Source: Desulfocorpusculum sp964414345 (GTDB taxonomy: Bacteria > Desulfobacterota > Desulfocorpusculales > Desulfocorpusculum). From it: a DNA stretch of 50,796 nucleotides. Shown here in pieces: positions 42,807-50,796 of the stretch. The DNA is taken from contig CAYPWF010000024.1 in assembly GCA_964414345.1 (NCBI GenBank), forward strand, positions 1 to 50,796, read 5' to 3'. Made by a program: the position numbers and the translations under genes. The notes beneath the pieces are model-generated. The model was not told the origin of the DNA. It saw only the letters and a program-made list of their open reading frames with translations, and ran no database searches. Each line of letters begins with the position of its first letter. Positions within the stretch are counted from its first letter, which is position 1.

Positions 42807-44255
42807 ATGTTCCAACATCGATTCTTGGTTAATAAGGGGCTTCGCAGATTGCTTTTGGGAGCGATCCTCGTCTTTGGGCTTAGCTTGTCTTACTTGAATC
42901 TTATGGCCCAAGGCTCAAGAGAGCCAGGGACGGGTGAAGACCTCAGGACGGCGATCACCCAGGTGGCCAAGAAGGCTATTCCGGCTGTAGCGCACATAGA
43001 GGTCACGGAGAAGCAGGAGGTAGCAAACCCGTATCTACCGTTTCAGAACGACCCCCTCTTCCGCCATTTCTTCGGTCTTCCCGAGATGCCCAAGAAGTTC
43101 AAGCGAGAGGTCATGGGCTTGGGCAGTGGGATCCTGATGGACGTTCAGGGCCATATCTTGACCAACCATCATGTGGCTGGAGGGGCTACCAAGATCCAGG
43201 TCACCCTGGCCGATGGCAGCAAGTACCAGGCCAAGCTGGTTGGCACGGATCCCAAGACTGACCTAGCAGTGATCAAGATCGAGGCCAAGGAGCCTCTTCC
43301 TTACCTGCCATTCGGAGACTCGGACAAGGTGGAAGTGGGGGAATGGGTAGTGGCCATCGGGCACCCAAGAGGTCTTGATCAGACGGTCACTCAGGGTATC
43401 ATAAGCGCAAAGCACCGACGCGGGGTGACGGATCCCGGCAACTACCAGGATTTCCTGCAGACCGATGCTGCCATAAACCCAGGCAACAGCGGCGGTCCCC
43501 TGCTGAATCTGAAGGGGGAGGTCATCGGGGTAAACGCAGCCATCGCCTCCCAGACAGGAGGATTCGAGGGCATCGGCTTTACGATTCCGAGCAATATGGC
43601 TTTGCATGTGGCGAAGCAGTTGATATCCAATGGGAAGGTGCTAAGGGGGTGGCTGGGGGTGAACGTTCAGGATCTTACGCCTGAGCTGGCCCGAAAATTA
43701 GGGCTGAAGGCTTCCAGGGGAGCCCTGGTGGCGGACGTGGTGAAGGGTGGGCCGGCGGATCAGGCGGGGGTCAGGAAAGGGGATGTGGTGGTGACCTTTG
43801 GAGGCAAACAGATAACCGACGGTTCCTCCCTGCGAAACGAGGTGGCTGCAACCCCGCCAGGCCAGGATGTGAAACTGGAGCTCTTGCGTGAGGCGCAGCG
43901 AAAGGAACTGACCGTTAAGGTTGGAAACCTCGAGGATGCTTCAGCAGCCTTGGTCTCCTCCATCAAGGAGAGGTTGGGGGTGGAGGTGAGGCCGGTCAGT
44001 CAGGCAGAAGCAGAGAAGTATGGCACGGATCCGGAGCAGGGCGTCACCATCACGTGGGTGGATCCCAAGGGGCCAATGGGTAAGGCAGGGTTGGAGGTCA
44101 GGGACATACTCCTGGGCATTGAAGGCCAGGAGATCCGGGGTGTGGAGGGGCTGATGGAACTCCTGGGAAGCATCAAGCCGCGACAAAGAGTAACCTTCAT
44201 AGCCCTGGACCACAGGACGGGCAACACCGGTTCGGTGGAGGTGGCTGTCCGATAA
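42807..44255 (+). CDS. DegP/HtrA-type periplasmic serine protease
   Basis: This 482-residue protein has a signal peptide or anchor (LLLGAILVFGLSLSYLNLMA). The trypsin-like domain has His122 (TNHHV), Asp152 (DLAVIKIE) and Ser228 (NPGNSGGPLL). Two PDZ domains begin near LRGWLGVNVQDL and after LGVEVRPVSQAE. It degrades or refolds damaged envelope proteins. The ATG at 42807 has a perfect AAGGAGG; the GTG at 42780 is less likely. Confidence 0.95.
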   Translation: MFQHRFLVNKGLRRLLLGAILVFGLSLSYLNLMAQGSREPGTGEDLRTAITQVAKKAIPAVAHIEVTEKQEVANPYLPFQNDPLFRHFFGLPEMPKKFKREVMGLGSGILMDVQGHILTNHHVAGGATKIQVTLADGSKYQAKLVGTDPKTDLAVIKIEAKEPLPYLPFGDSDKVEVGEWVVAIGHPRGLDQTVTQGIISAKHRRGVTDPGNYQDFLQTDAAINPGNSGGPLLNLKGEVIGVNAAIASQTGGFEGIGFTIPSNMALHVAKQLISNGKVLRGWLGVNVQDLTPELARKLGLKASRGALVADVVKGGPADQAGVRKGDVVVTFGGKQITDGSSLRNEVAATPPGQDVKLELLREAQRKELTVKVGNLEDASAALVSSIKERLGVEVRPVSQAEAEKYGTDPEQGVTITWVDPKGPMGKAGLEVRDILLGIEGQEIRGVEGLMELLGSIKPRQRVTFIALDHRTGNTGSVEVAVR

Positions 44256-44601
44256 GCCCGAAGACGGTCGTGGGTGCGAAGAGTTTTGTTCCCTGGGTTT
44301 AGGGGTGGGCCCTGCTCGGCCCCTTCGGCTTCGCGGGTGCGCGACGATGTGCGGTGTCTCTTGGGGAAGCCCGGTAAGCCGCCTCACCGACCCACTGGTC
44401 AATATGAAAAGGGCCAAGGGAGTTAGAGTACGATCCTTCCTCCGGTGAGGGGGGGGGACTGGGTCTGGAGTTCGAGGATGCGGGGAAAAGTTCCTCAAGA
44501 ATCTTTCAGAGCCAATACGCGTCTTCCGCACGAAGCCTTTTAAGGGGGATCATTTCTTGGGATCCCCGGCGAGGCAAACCCAAGGGAGAAAGGCAAAGGA
44601 T
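44256..44601. other. 345-base spacer before the second two-component system
   Basis: No gene is supported. A hairpin GGGGATC/GATCCCC (44545-44551, 44561-44567) lies about 35 bases before the response-regulator start and could be a leader structure or operator. Confidence 0.4.
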
Positions 44602-45276
44602 ATGAGAGCGCTGATCGTGGAGGACGATGAGAAGATAGCCTCCTTTGTGGCCAAGGGGCTGCGGCAGGCGGGCTTTGCCGTGGATATGGCCGGGGATGGA
44701 CAGGAGGGCCTTCGACTAGGATTAAATGAGCCATACGACGTGGGAATCGTGGACATCATGCTGCCCGGTATGGACGGCCTCAGCTTGATCAAGGAGCTTC
44801 GAAGGAACAAGAAGAGGCTTCCGTTGCTTGTCCTTAGCGCCAAACGCTCGGTGGAGGATCGCGTCAAAGGGCTCCGGGTCGGTGGGGACGATTATCTGGT
44901 CAAACCGTTTTCGTTCTCCGAGCTCCTGGCGCGGATAGAAGCGCTTCTGCGCAGATCCAGCTCCGCGGAGGAATCCGGAAGGCTGATTATCGGGGATCTC
45001 TCCATGGACTTGATGACCAGGGAGGTCTCACGGGCCGGAAAGAAAATCGAACTCCAGCCCAGGGAATTCTCGCTCCTGGAGTACCTGATGCGCAATGCCG
45101 GAAGGGTCGTCTCCAAGACAATGGTATTGGAGCATGTGTGGGATTACGACTTTGACCCGCAGACCAACGTGGTGGATGTGCTTGTGTGCCGGCTCAGGAA
45201 CAAGGTGGACCGGGATTTAGAGCCGAAACTGATTCACACCGTGCGAGGTGTGGGCTATGTCCTCAGGGCTGGCTAG
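44602..45276 (+). CDS. OmpR-family response regulator, second system
   Basis: This 224-residue protein has receiver Asp51 in VGIVDIMLPGMDG, acidic pocket VEDDEK, VLSAK, and LVKPFSF. The winged-helix output has LQPREFSLLEYLMRNAGRV, VDVLVCRLRNKVD and TVRGVGYVL. It resembles the regulator at 35762 in length and motif spacing, so the two systems may be paralogues. The kinase start overlaps its end by 20 bases, but that kinase is broken. Confidence 0.94.
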   Translation: MRALIVEDDEKIASFVAKGLRQAGFAVDMAGDGQEGLRLGLNEPYDVGIVDIMLPGMDGLSLIKELRRNKKRLPLLVLSAKRSVEDRVKGLRVGGDDYLVKPFSFSELLARIEALLRRSSSAEESGRLIIGDLSMDLMTREVSRAGKKIELQPREFSLLEYLMRNAGRVVSKTMVLEHVWDYDFDPQTNVVDVLVCRLRNKVDRDLEPKLIHTVRGVGYVLRAG

Positions 45277-46653
45277 ACGCGTTCAAAAAAAGGCCGCCCT
45301 TCCGCTTGTCATATGGTACTCCAGCGGTTTTTTCCTAAACGCCCTGCTGCTTTTCGCCCTAGCCTTTTTTCTCCTTCGCTCGTACCTGATTGAAGAGGAC
45401 AGGAGCGCGGTCCAACTCAAACTCATGGAACTCATGAGTTCATATCAGGGTGGCGGCCTGTCTTCTCTGGAAAAGGAGGTGGAGGTCGAGAGAAGCTTCG
45501 GGAGAAAGAATCCTTTTTTCATAAGGCTTCTGGACCGAAGCGGAAAGACCGTGGCCCAGATACTTCCCTCCTCTCTTGGGGAAGATGATGTGCCTCCTCC
45601 CGAAGGGCCGGCAGAAGGCGCTCCCGGCTTTCGATCCTGGCCTCTGGGCCGCGGCAAAGGATTGCTGGATCTGGGCTCCTCCTTGTTGGATTGTGGGTAC
45701 TTACTCCAGGTGGGCAAGAAGAGCACCGAGCGGGACAAGGTGCTAAAGCATTTCCGCAGGACTCTGGGGGTACTCATGATCCCGGCCCCCGTCTTCTGCC
45801 TGACAGGAGGGTGGCTCCTTGCCTACCGATCGCTTCTCCCCATCCGCCATCTGACGGACACAGTGAAAGCCGTATACAGCGGGCAGACTGGGCAAAGGGT
45901 GCCTGTCTCCAAAGGTGGGGAAGGGCTGGAGGAGCTGACTGTGCTGTTCAATGCCATGTTGGAGAGGATCGAGAACCTTATTCGAGGGTGAGAGAATCTC
46001 TGAACAACGTGGCCCACGACCTGCGCACCCCCATGACCAGGCTGAGGGGTATGGCGGAGCTGGCCCTTGGCTCGGAGCGCAACGAGGAGGGTCTCAGGGA
46101 AGCACTGGTGGAGTGCGTTGAGGAGTCGGAGCGGATTCTCAGGATGCTCCACGCCCTCATGGATATCTCAGAGGCCGAGACGGGAACCATCAGGCTGGAA
46201 CTGAGGGATCTGAGCTTGAATCATCTTCTTGGTGAAATTCTGGAGTTCTACCAATACGCTGCAGAAGACAGGGGCATCAGCCTGGAGGCCAGCTGAGAGG
46301 GTGAGCTGCATCTCAGGGCCGATCCCAACCGCATACGGCAGGTGCTTGGGAACCTTCTAGATAATGCCCTGAAGTACACCAGTCCCGGGGGGGAGATAAG
46401 GGTAAGGGCGCGTCTCCAACAGAGAGAAGTGGCTATCTCCGTGAGCGACTCGGGGATTGGGATCCCCGAGCAAGATCTCCCGCGGATATGGGAGAGACTC
46501 TACCGCTGCGACCACAGTCGCTCCCAAAAAGGCCTGGGCCTCGGACTCAGCCTCGTTAAGGCCGTGGTGGAGGCCCACGGCGGCCGTGTGGGAGTGCTTA
46601 GCACCCTGGGTAAGGGCTCCACCTTCACGGTTTACCTTCCATCCCCAGCCTGA
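45257..46653 (+). pseudogene. Sensor histidine kinase broken by a frameshift and a stop
   Basis: The first frame (45257-45991) encodes two TM helices, a periplasmic segment and HAMP, and ends in ERIENLIRG-stop. The HisKA domain (VRESLNNVAHDLRTPMTRLR, His codon at 46015) follows in the next frame, which needs one more G in the GGG near 45987. That frame hits TGA at 46294-46296. Beyond it the HATPase domain (NRIRQVLGNLLDNALKYTSP, VSDSGIGIPEQDLP, KGLGLGLSLVKAV) continues in the same frame to 46653. Two lesions suggest a real pseudogene unless assembly errors are responsible. Confidence 0.8.
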
Positions 46654-46779
46654 TCCGGGATCAACTGGTCTCCTTTGAACCTTTCCAGCTTGTAATCTTC
46701 CAGAAATGTTCCGGCAATGCTCCCGATGTCCCATAAAAGTAGATGCAGGATCCCAATCCAAGACAAGGAGGTACGAGAC

Positions 46780-47121
46780 ATGAACAGAGCACCTGGAGAT
46801 CCAAAAAAAGGGAAGCTTGGACTGCAGTCGGTGCAGTGTCCAAGCCAGCCGGGCCGCCTCACCATTTCGAATCAGTCATGTGCGGAAAGGTACGAGCTGG
46901 CCCAGAGGAATGATCACAGATTTCCCAAAGACGAGTTTGGACTTGCTTTGATGAGCGGTCTCAAGACCTGCAGGTCCTGCCCTGAGGGACGCTATTTCTG
47001 GCAGAACAGGGATTGGCCCCATTTGTCACAGGGAGGGCCCGGTGGCAAAAGGGGCTCCAGTACATCGGGGCCTCAAGAGGGTAAGAAAGGCGCGGATAAC
47101 CATTCAGAGGAGGAATTGTGA
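46780..47121 (+). CDS. Small cysteine-containing protein of unknown function
   Basis: This 113-residue soluble protein has a strong AAGGAGG before the ATG. Visible pattern: SVQCPSQPGRLTISNQSCAE and later LKTCRSCPEGRYF, i.e. two single Cys followed by a CxxC pair, a plausible zinc or redox centre. A Gly/Lys-rich hydrophilic tail follows. The stop overlaps an upstream GTG of the next frame. I do not recognise a named family. Confidence 0.6.
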   Translation: MNRAPGDPKKGKLGLQSVQCPSQPGRLTISNQSCAERYELAQRNDHRFPKDEFGLALMSGLKTCRSCPEGRYFWQNRDWPHLSQGGPGGKRGSSTSGPQEGKKGADNHSEEEL

Positions 47122-47189
47122 ACCCTGGATGGGAGAATGCCCGAGAACTGCTGCAGGTGGGACCGATTGGGAAAAAGAGGAGGTGTGAA

Positions 47190-47729
47190 ATGAGAATTAG
47201 TGCACTGAGTGGAAGCAGGTTTCTGAGCATCCTGGGACTCTCCTTTTTACTTGCGGCTTTCCCGTGGGGGCGGGCAATGGCATCGGGGCAGGCCGGCAAG
47301 ACAGCATCTTTGGGAGGGGAGGCCAAGCTCAGTCAGGCGGCTGCCGAGAGGAAGCTCATCGGAGCTGGCAAAGAAATGATGGAAGGGAGAAAGCTCGTGT
47401 TAGAGGCCTTGAGGAAAGCCGGCGGGGTCAACAAGGAGGCAGCCTTGAAGGAAGGCGCCAAGTTGATGGCGGAGGGCGACAAAATGATCCAAGAGGCCGA
47501 GAGGATGCTCTCCAGGAAGCAAGACACCATCAAGGCGGAAGGACTCCTGATGGAGGGCTCCACCAAGATGATGGAGGGTAAGGACAGGTTTATGGAGGCC
47601 CTTGACCAGGACAATTTGGGCAAGCTGCCACAGGTGAAAAGGGGCGAGAAGCTCCTGGGCCAAGGTTTTGCAAAGCTGTTGGATGCCAAGAACGCCCTGG
47701 AGCTGGGCGAGAAGAACTCCATGGAGTGA
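47190..47729 (+). CDS. Exported helical-repeat protein (MMEG repeats)
   Basis: This 179-residue protein has a signal peptide (LSILGLSFLLAAFPWGRAMA). Degenerate helical repeats of about 20 residues follow, built around K-x-M-x-E-G (KEMMEGRKLV, KLMAEGDKMI, LLMEGSTKMMEG, KLLGQGFAKLL). GAGGAGG precedes the ATG. The methionine-rich amphipathic helices could bind metal or other proteins in the periplasm (inference). It lies between a broken kinase and a convergent Mg-type ATPase. Confidence 0.65.
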   Translation: MRISALSGSRFLSILGLSFLLAAFPWGRAMASGQAGKTASLGGEAKLSQAAAERKLIGAGKEMMEGRKLVLEALRKAGGVNKEAALKEGAKLMAEGDKMIQEAERMLSRKQDTIKAEGLLMEGSTKMMEGKDRFMEALDQDNLGKLPQVKRGEKLLGQGFAKLLDAKNALELGEKNSME

Positions 47730-47735
47730 CAAGAA

Positions 47736-47767
47736 TCTTGGCCCCCGGATTCCATGGGGGGCCAAGA
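47736..47767. terminator. Bidirectional GC-rich hairpin between convergent genes
   Basis: TCTTGGCCCCC (47736-47746) pairs with GGGGGCCAAGA (47757-47767) around a 10-base loop. It lies 7 bases after the repeat-protein stop and can serve both directions, although T tracts are weak. Confidence 0.55.
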
Positions 47768-47840
47768 CCACTGGAGGGAATTCCTCCCGTTTGGAGAACA
47801 TATTGTCCCTGAGAAAGAGGCCTGGATTAGACTCGAGGTG

Positions 47841-50444
47841 CTAGCTCCCCGCGGCCCTGTGGGTGGCCCGGCTCCTCTTGTAGAACCATCTCTTGGCCGC
47901 TTCCGCAGCCAGGATATAGCTGAGCACGATCCCTCCCATGAAGATGAGAAAGATGGACGGGAGAGGTTGGAATGAAAAGAGCTTGGCAAAGGGACTTTGG
48001 GGTAGCCACAGTGTTGCCACGACCACCAGGAAAGTGGCGATCAAGAGGGGTTTGCCTGGTGCGCTTTTCATAAATGGTTTTCGCGTTCGGACCACCAGCA
48101 CGATTATGCAGGCTGAGATCACACTCTCCAGGAACCAGCCTGTTCTGAACTGCTCGGGGGTTGCCTTTAGCAGAAAGAGCAGCACCCCGAAGGTGAGATA
48201 GTCGAAAATTGAGCTCACAAGACCGAATGTTACCATGAACCTCTTGATGAAGCGGATATCCCAGCGCCTGGGCTTGTCCACCATCTCAGGGTCCACACGG
48301 TCCATGGCAATGGTCATCTCCGGGAAGTCTGTAAGGAGATTGGTGAGCAGGATCTGCTTGGGCAAAAGGGGCAGGAAGGGAAGAAAAAGTGAAGCCCCTG
48401 CCATGCTGAACATGTTGCCGAAGTTGGCGCTCGTGGCCATGAACACGTATTTGAGGGTGTTGGCAAACGTTCTCCTGCCCTCCTCCACGCCCTGGGCCAG
48501 GACCTCCAGGCCTCGCTCCATGAGCACCAGGTCAGCAGCGTCTTTGGCCACATCCACGGCCCCATCCACCGAGATGCCCACATCCGCGGCGTGAAGGGCC
48601 GAGGCGTCGTTGATCCCATCGCCCATGTACCCGACCACATTTCCCGCCTTTTTCAAGGCCAGGATGATTCTTTCTTTCTGGTTGGGTTCTACCTCAGCGA
48701 AGATCGTCACCTGGTTGACCTTATGGCTTAAGGCCTCGTCGGACATGAGCCTGAGCTCCGCGCCAGTTATCACCTGAGGATCCCTCAGCCCTACCTGGAG
48801 AGCGAGGTTCCTGGCCACCCTCTGGTTGTCTCCGGTTATGATCTTGAGGGATACCCCAAGGGCACCCAATTTTCGGATGGTCTCGGCCACATCCTCTCTG
48901 GGCGGATCAAAAAAGACTAAGAGGCCCATAAGCACCATGTCCTTCTCGTCATCTCTGGATATACTTTGGGCGGCGCCCATCTCCTTGCGGGCCACAGCCA
49001 GTACCCGGTAGCCCTGCTCGCTCAGCTCCTCGTGACGCTTCTGGATCCCCTCCTTGACTTCCCCTAGATCCACCACCTCTTCCCCGAGCTCCGCCCAGGG
49101 GCACACTGCCAGGACATTGGGCAGCGTTCCCTTGGTGATCATGACCGAAGAGCCCCCGGTCTCAACAAGCACACTGAGCCTTTTTCGCAGGAAATCGTAC
49201 GGCACCTCGTCCAACTTCCTGTAATTCGCGACATCCAGCGGATGGTGCTTCCGGATGGCCTCGTCCATGGGATTGGGGAAGCCCGTCTCGAAGTGGGCGT
49301 TCAGGTACGCGTGGAGCAGTACCCTCTGGCTCTCCTTTCCCTCCAGGTCAAGAGCCTGTTGCAAGTGGACAAGCCCCTCTGTCAAGGTTCCGGTCTTGTC
49401 CGAGCAAAGAACGTTCATGCTCCCGAAGTTCTCGATGGAGTTCAGGCGCCTCACTATGACCTTCCGGACCGCCATGCGCCTTGCCCCGTGGGCCAGATTC
49501 ACGCTTATGATGGCAGGGAGCAGCTGGGGGGTGATCCCTACGGCCAGAGCCAGGGAGAAAAGGAAGGCTTCCAGGACGGGCCTGGCGAAGAAAACGTTGA
49601 TCATGAAGATGCCCATGATCAGGATCAGTGTGATCTCCATGAGCATGTAACCGAATCGCCTGACTCCCCTCTGGAATTCAGTCTCGGGGGGCCTCAACCT
49701 CAATCTCTGGGAGATCTCGCCGAACTCGGTGTCTCGTCCCGTTTTCACTACCAGGGCCTTGGCCATTCCGCTTACCACATGGGACCCCATGAAGAGGCTG
49801 TTGGCCGCTTTTGCCATGGGAATATCCGGGGGCTCAAGTCCTGGGGCCTTCTCGACCGGGTAACTCTCCCCTGTGAGAGCCGCCTCGTCAACGAAAAGGT
49901 CCTTGGCCTCCAGGATACGGCAGTCACCCGGCACAGCTGCCCCGGCAGCAAGCAGGATCACGTCTCCAGGCACGATCTGTTCTGCCGGGAGTTCTTTCTC
50001 AACTCCGTCTCGCAATACTACGGCTTTGGTCTGAACCAGAGCCAAAAGGCGGGACAATGCGTTAGCGGCTCCCCTTTCCTGCCAGAAGCCCAAAAGCCCG
50101 CTTACGAGCACTATGGCCGTTATGATGAGGGCGTCTACTGGGTCGTGGAGGAAAAAGGAAAGGACTGAGGCGAAGATCAAGATCAACACGATGGGGCTCT
50201 TGAACTGACTTAGAAGAAGATTGATGGTGCCTGCCGATCTTTGTCGGCTCAAGAGATTGGGGCCGTGGGAAACCAGGCGTTCCATGGCTAGGCTTTGGGT
50301 GAGTCCGGCGGGAGAGGAATCCAGCTCCTCTATGAGCCTCTCTGGTGGTACGCTCCAAAGTGGCTGGGGGGGCTGCTGGCTTTTAAATTTTAAGCCTTCG
50401 CTCTCGGGTACCCTGTGCGCTGCCTTTGGGGTTTCTGCAGTCAT
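47841..50444 (-). CDS. mgtA: Magnesium-importing P-type ATPase (MgtA/MgtB-like)
   Basis: This 867-residue type III P-ATPase has an actuator with TGESYPVEK. The phosphorylation site is Asp349 in CSDKTGTLTEG. Later motifs are KIITGDNQRVARNLA and GYMGDGINDASALHAADVGI. About ten membrane segments include the C-terminal NLLTDFPEMTIAMDRVD typical of MgtA/B. It moves Mg2+ into the cytoplasm. The ATG has AGGAGG upstream. In enterobacteria such genes answer to a two-component system; whether the neighbouring regulators control it here is unknown. Confidence 0.93.
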   Translation of the reverse strand: MTAETPKAAHRVPESEGLKFKSQQPPQPLWSVPPERLIEELDSSPAGLTQSLAMERLVSHGPNLLSRQRSAGTINLLLSQFKSPIVLILIFASVLSFFLHDPVDALIITAIVLVSGLLGFWQERGAANALSRLLALVQTKAVVLRDGVEKELPAEQIVPGDVILLAAGAAVPGDCRILEAKDLFVDEAALTGESYPVEKAPGLEPPDIPMAKAANSLFMGSHVVSGMAKALVVKTGRDTEFGEISQRLRLRPPETEFQRGVRRFGYMLMEITLILIMGIFMINVFFARPVLEAFLFSLALAVGITPQLLPAIISVNLAHGARRMAVRKVIVRRLNSIENFGSMNVLCSDKTGTLTEGLVHLQQALDLEGKESQRVLLHAYLNAHFETGFPNPMDEAIRKHHPLDVANYRKLDEVPYDFLRKRLSVLVETGGSSVMITKGTLPNVLAVCPWAELGEEVVDLGEVKEGIQKRHEELSEQGYRVLAVARKEMGAAQSISRDDEKDMVLMGLLVFFDPPREDVAETIRKLGALGVSLKIITGDNQRVARNLALQVGLRDPQVITGAELRLMSDEALSHKVNQVTIFAEVEPNQKERIILALKKAGNVVGYMGDGINDASALHAADVGISVDGAVDVAKDAADLVLMERGLEVLAQGVEEGRRTFANTLKYVFMATSANFGNMFSMAGASLFLPFLPLLPKQILLTNLLTDFPEMTIAMDRVDPEMVDKPRRWDIRFIKRFMVTFGLVSSIFDYLTFGVLLFLLKATPEQFRTGWFLESVISACIIVLVVRTRKPFMKSAPGKPLLIATFLVVVATLWLPQSPFAKLFSFQPLPSIFLIFMGGIVLSYILAAEAAKRWFYKRSRATHRAAGS

Positions 50445-50796
50445 CTGGGTTCCTCCTGGCAGGTGGACTCGTATTCTTCTATAACGATAATACCTTCGTT
50501 AGGATAAAGCTGCTGGCTGGTTGGGCACATCCTTGGGCAGGTTGAGAATCTGGTCTTTCTGATCTGCTCTGTTCATCTGGTCCAATCGCTCTATCTAGTC
50601 TGTCGCGTCTGTTTGCTTTGGTCTGTGCGATGGACAGGCCGGACTCTTACCTAACCCAACTTCCGCACCTCTGAGTCAATAATCCAGTTATATCAAGGTA
50701 TTGTGTTTTGGTTAGTCACTAAACTGGCTTTAGCCAAGTCTTCCTTGGTTTGATCGGCTCGCAAGCTATGTTGAGCTTGGCGTAGAGCTCCAGCTG
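50445..50796. other. Upstream region of the ATPase, no gene seen
   Basis: This 350-base end of the window has no credible gene. It contains an AT-rich stretch just upstream of the ATPase and the tandem repeat at 50549-50630. Confidence 0.5.
50549..50630. repeat. Degenerate tandem repeat, period about 9 bases
   Basis: TCTGGTC, TCTGATC, TCTGTTC, TCTGGTC and further TCTAGTC/GTCTGT units recur at about 9-base spacing. The pattern resembles linker-type repeats in four-helix-bundle protein genes but is not in an open frame here. Confidence 0.45.

Noticed and set aside
46294..46296. TGA as selenocysteine or reassigned codon in the kinase (also TGA at 33646 and 35006)
   Set aside because: TGA is the normal stop of many genes here, no SECIS-like hairpin is evident, and the kinase also has a frameshift. 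Mutation is the simpler reading.
49242..50168. 308-codon plus-strand open frame
   Set aside because: It is antisense to the MgtA-type ATPase and has no recognisable motif; the minus-strand product is unmistakable.
1..50796. CRISPR array
   Set aside because: No set of regularly spaced identical repeats of 24-40 bases was seen.

Overview
The window looks like part of the chromosome of an anaerobic Desulfobacterota-type (deltaproteobacterial) bacterium. The evidence is a four-subunit 2-oxoacid:ferredoxin oxidoreductase, an XdhC/YqeB/YqeC molybdenum-hydroxylase maturation operon, a TAXI-TRAP importer, the order tig-clpP-clpX-lon-HU-tRNA-Val, a CxWCKKIR-type C-terminal motif common in that group, and heavy use of AGG for arginine. 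This assignment is inference. The sequence is a draft: a 100-N gap at 32558-32657 is flanked on both sides by the same 55 bases.

Layout, left half. 1-1164: a short palindromic element, then an exported parvulin-type prolyl isomerase. 1494-5839: an operon for maturation of (selenium-dependent) molybdenum hydroxylases (molybdopterin-binding protein, YqeB, YqeC, XdhC) ending in a DUF202 membrane protein. 5947-8244: polysaccharide deacetylase, an ATC-hydrolase/V4R-like protein and a formylglycine-generating-enzyme-fold protein. 8725-18552: a catabolic block with the alpha subunit of an ADP-forming acyl-CoA synthetase, a rubredoxin-like protein on the other strand, a PLP aminotransferase, a crotonase, oxidoreductase subunits gamma-delta-alpha-beta, an ATP-grasp ligase and a gamma-glutamyltransferase-like hydrolase. 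Together these could turn amino acids into 2-oxoacids, acyl-CoA, reduced ferredoxin and ATP. 18633-20205: a 6TM/coiled-coil/CxWCKKIR protein, a PGPGW membrane protein and a zinc-ribbon protein. 20556-24455 (minus): a TAXI-TRAP operon (binding protein, DUF1850, fused permease) and RidA.

Layout, right half. 24797-31289: the proteostasis block tig-clpP-clpX-lon, then HU and tRNA-Val. 31290-35371: a 4-kb gene graveyard between tRNA-Val and tRNA-Asp. It holds a broken WYL regulator, two truncated starts of DUF1156 DNA-methylase genes, a four-helix-bundle/zinc-ribbon protein, a broken HTH-ATPase gene and an ISNCY-like transposase relic, i.e. the debris of what looks like a methylase-containing defence island. 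35762-47729: two OmpR-type two-component systems (the second kinase is doubly broken) flanking an envelope cluster (metallophosphoesterase with a G9 frameshift, LTA-synthase-like sulfatase, PAP2 phosphatase, isoprenylcysteine-methyltransferase-like protein, HtrA protease), then a small Cys protein and a secreted helical-repeat protein. 47841-50444 (minus): an MgtA-type P-type ATPase.

The best leads for something undescribed are the DUF1156 / four-helix-bundle-zinc-ribbon remnant with its tandem gene starts, the envelope cluster between the two sensor systems, and the 6TM-coiled-coil-CxWCKKIR protein. Several apparent oddities (gap repeat, G9 frameshift, broken kinase) need read-level checking before any biological interpretation.
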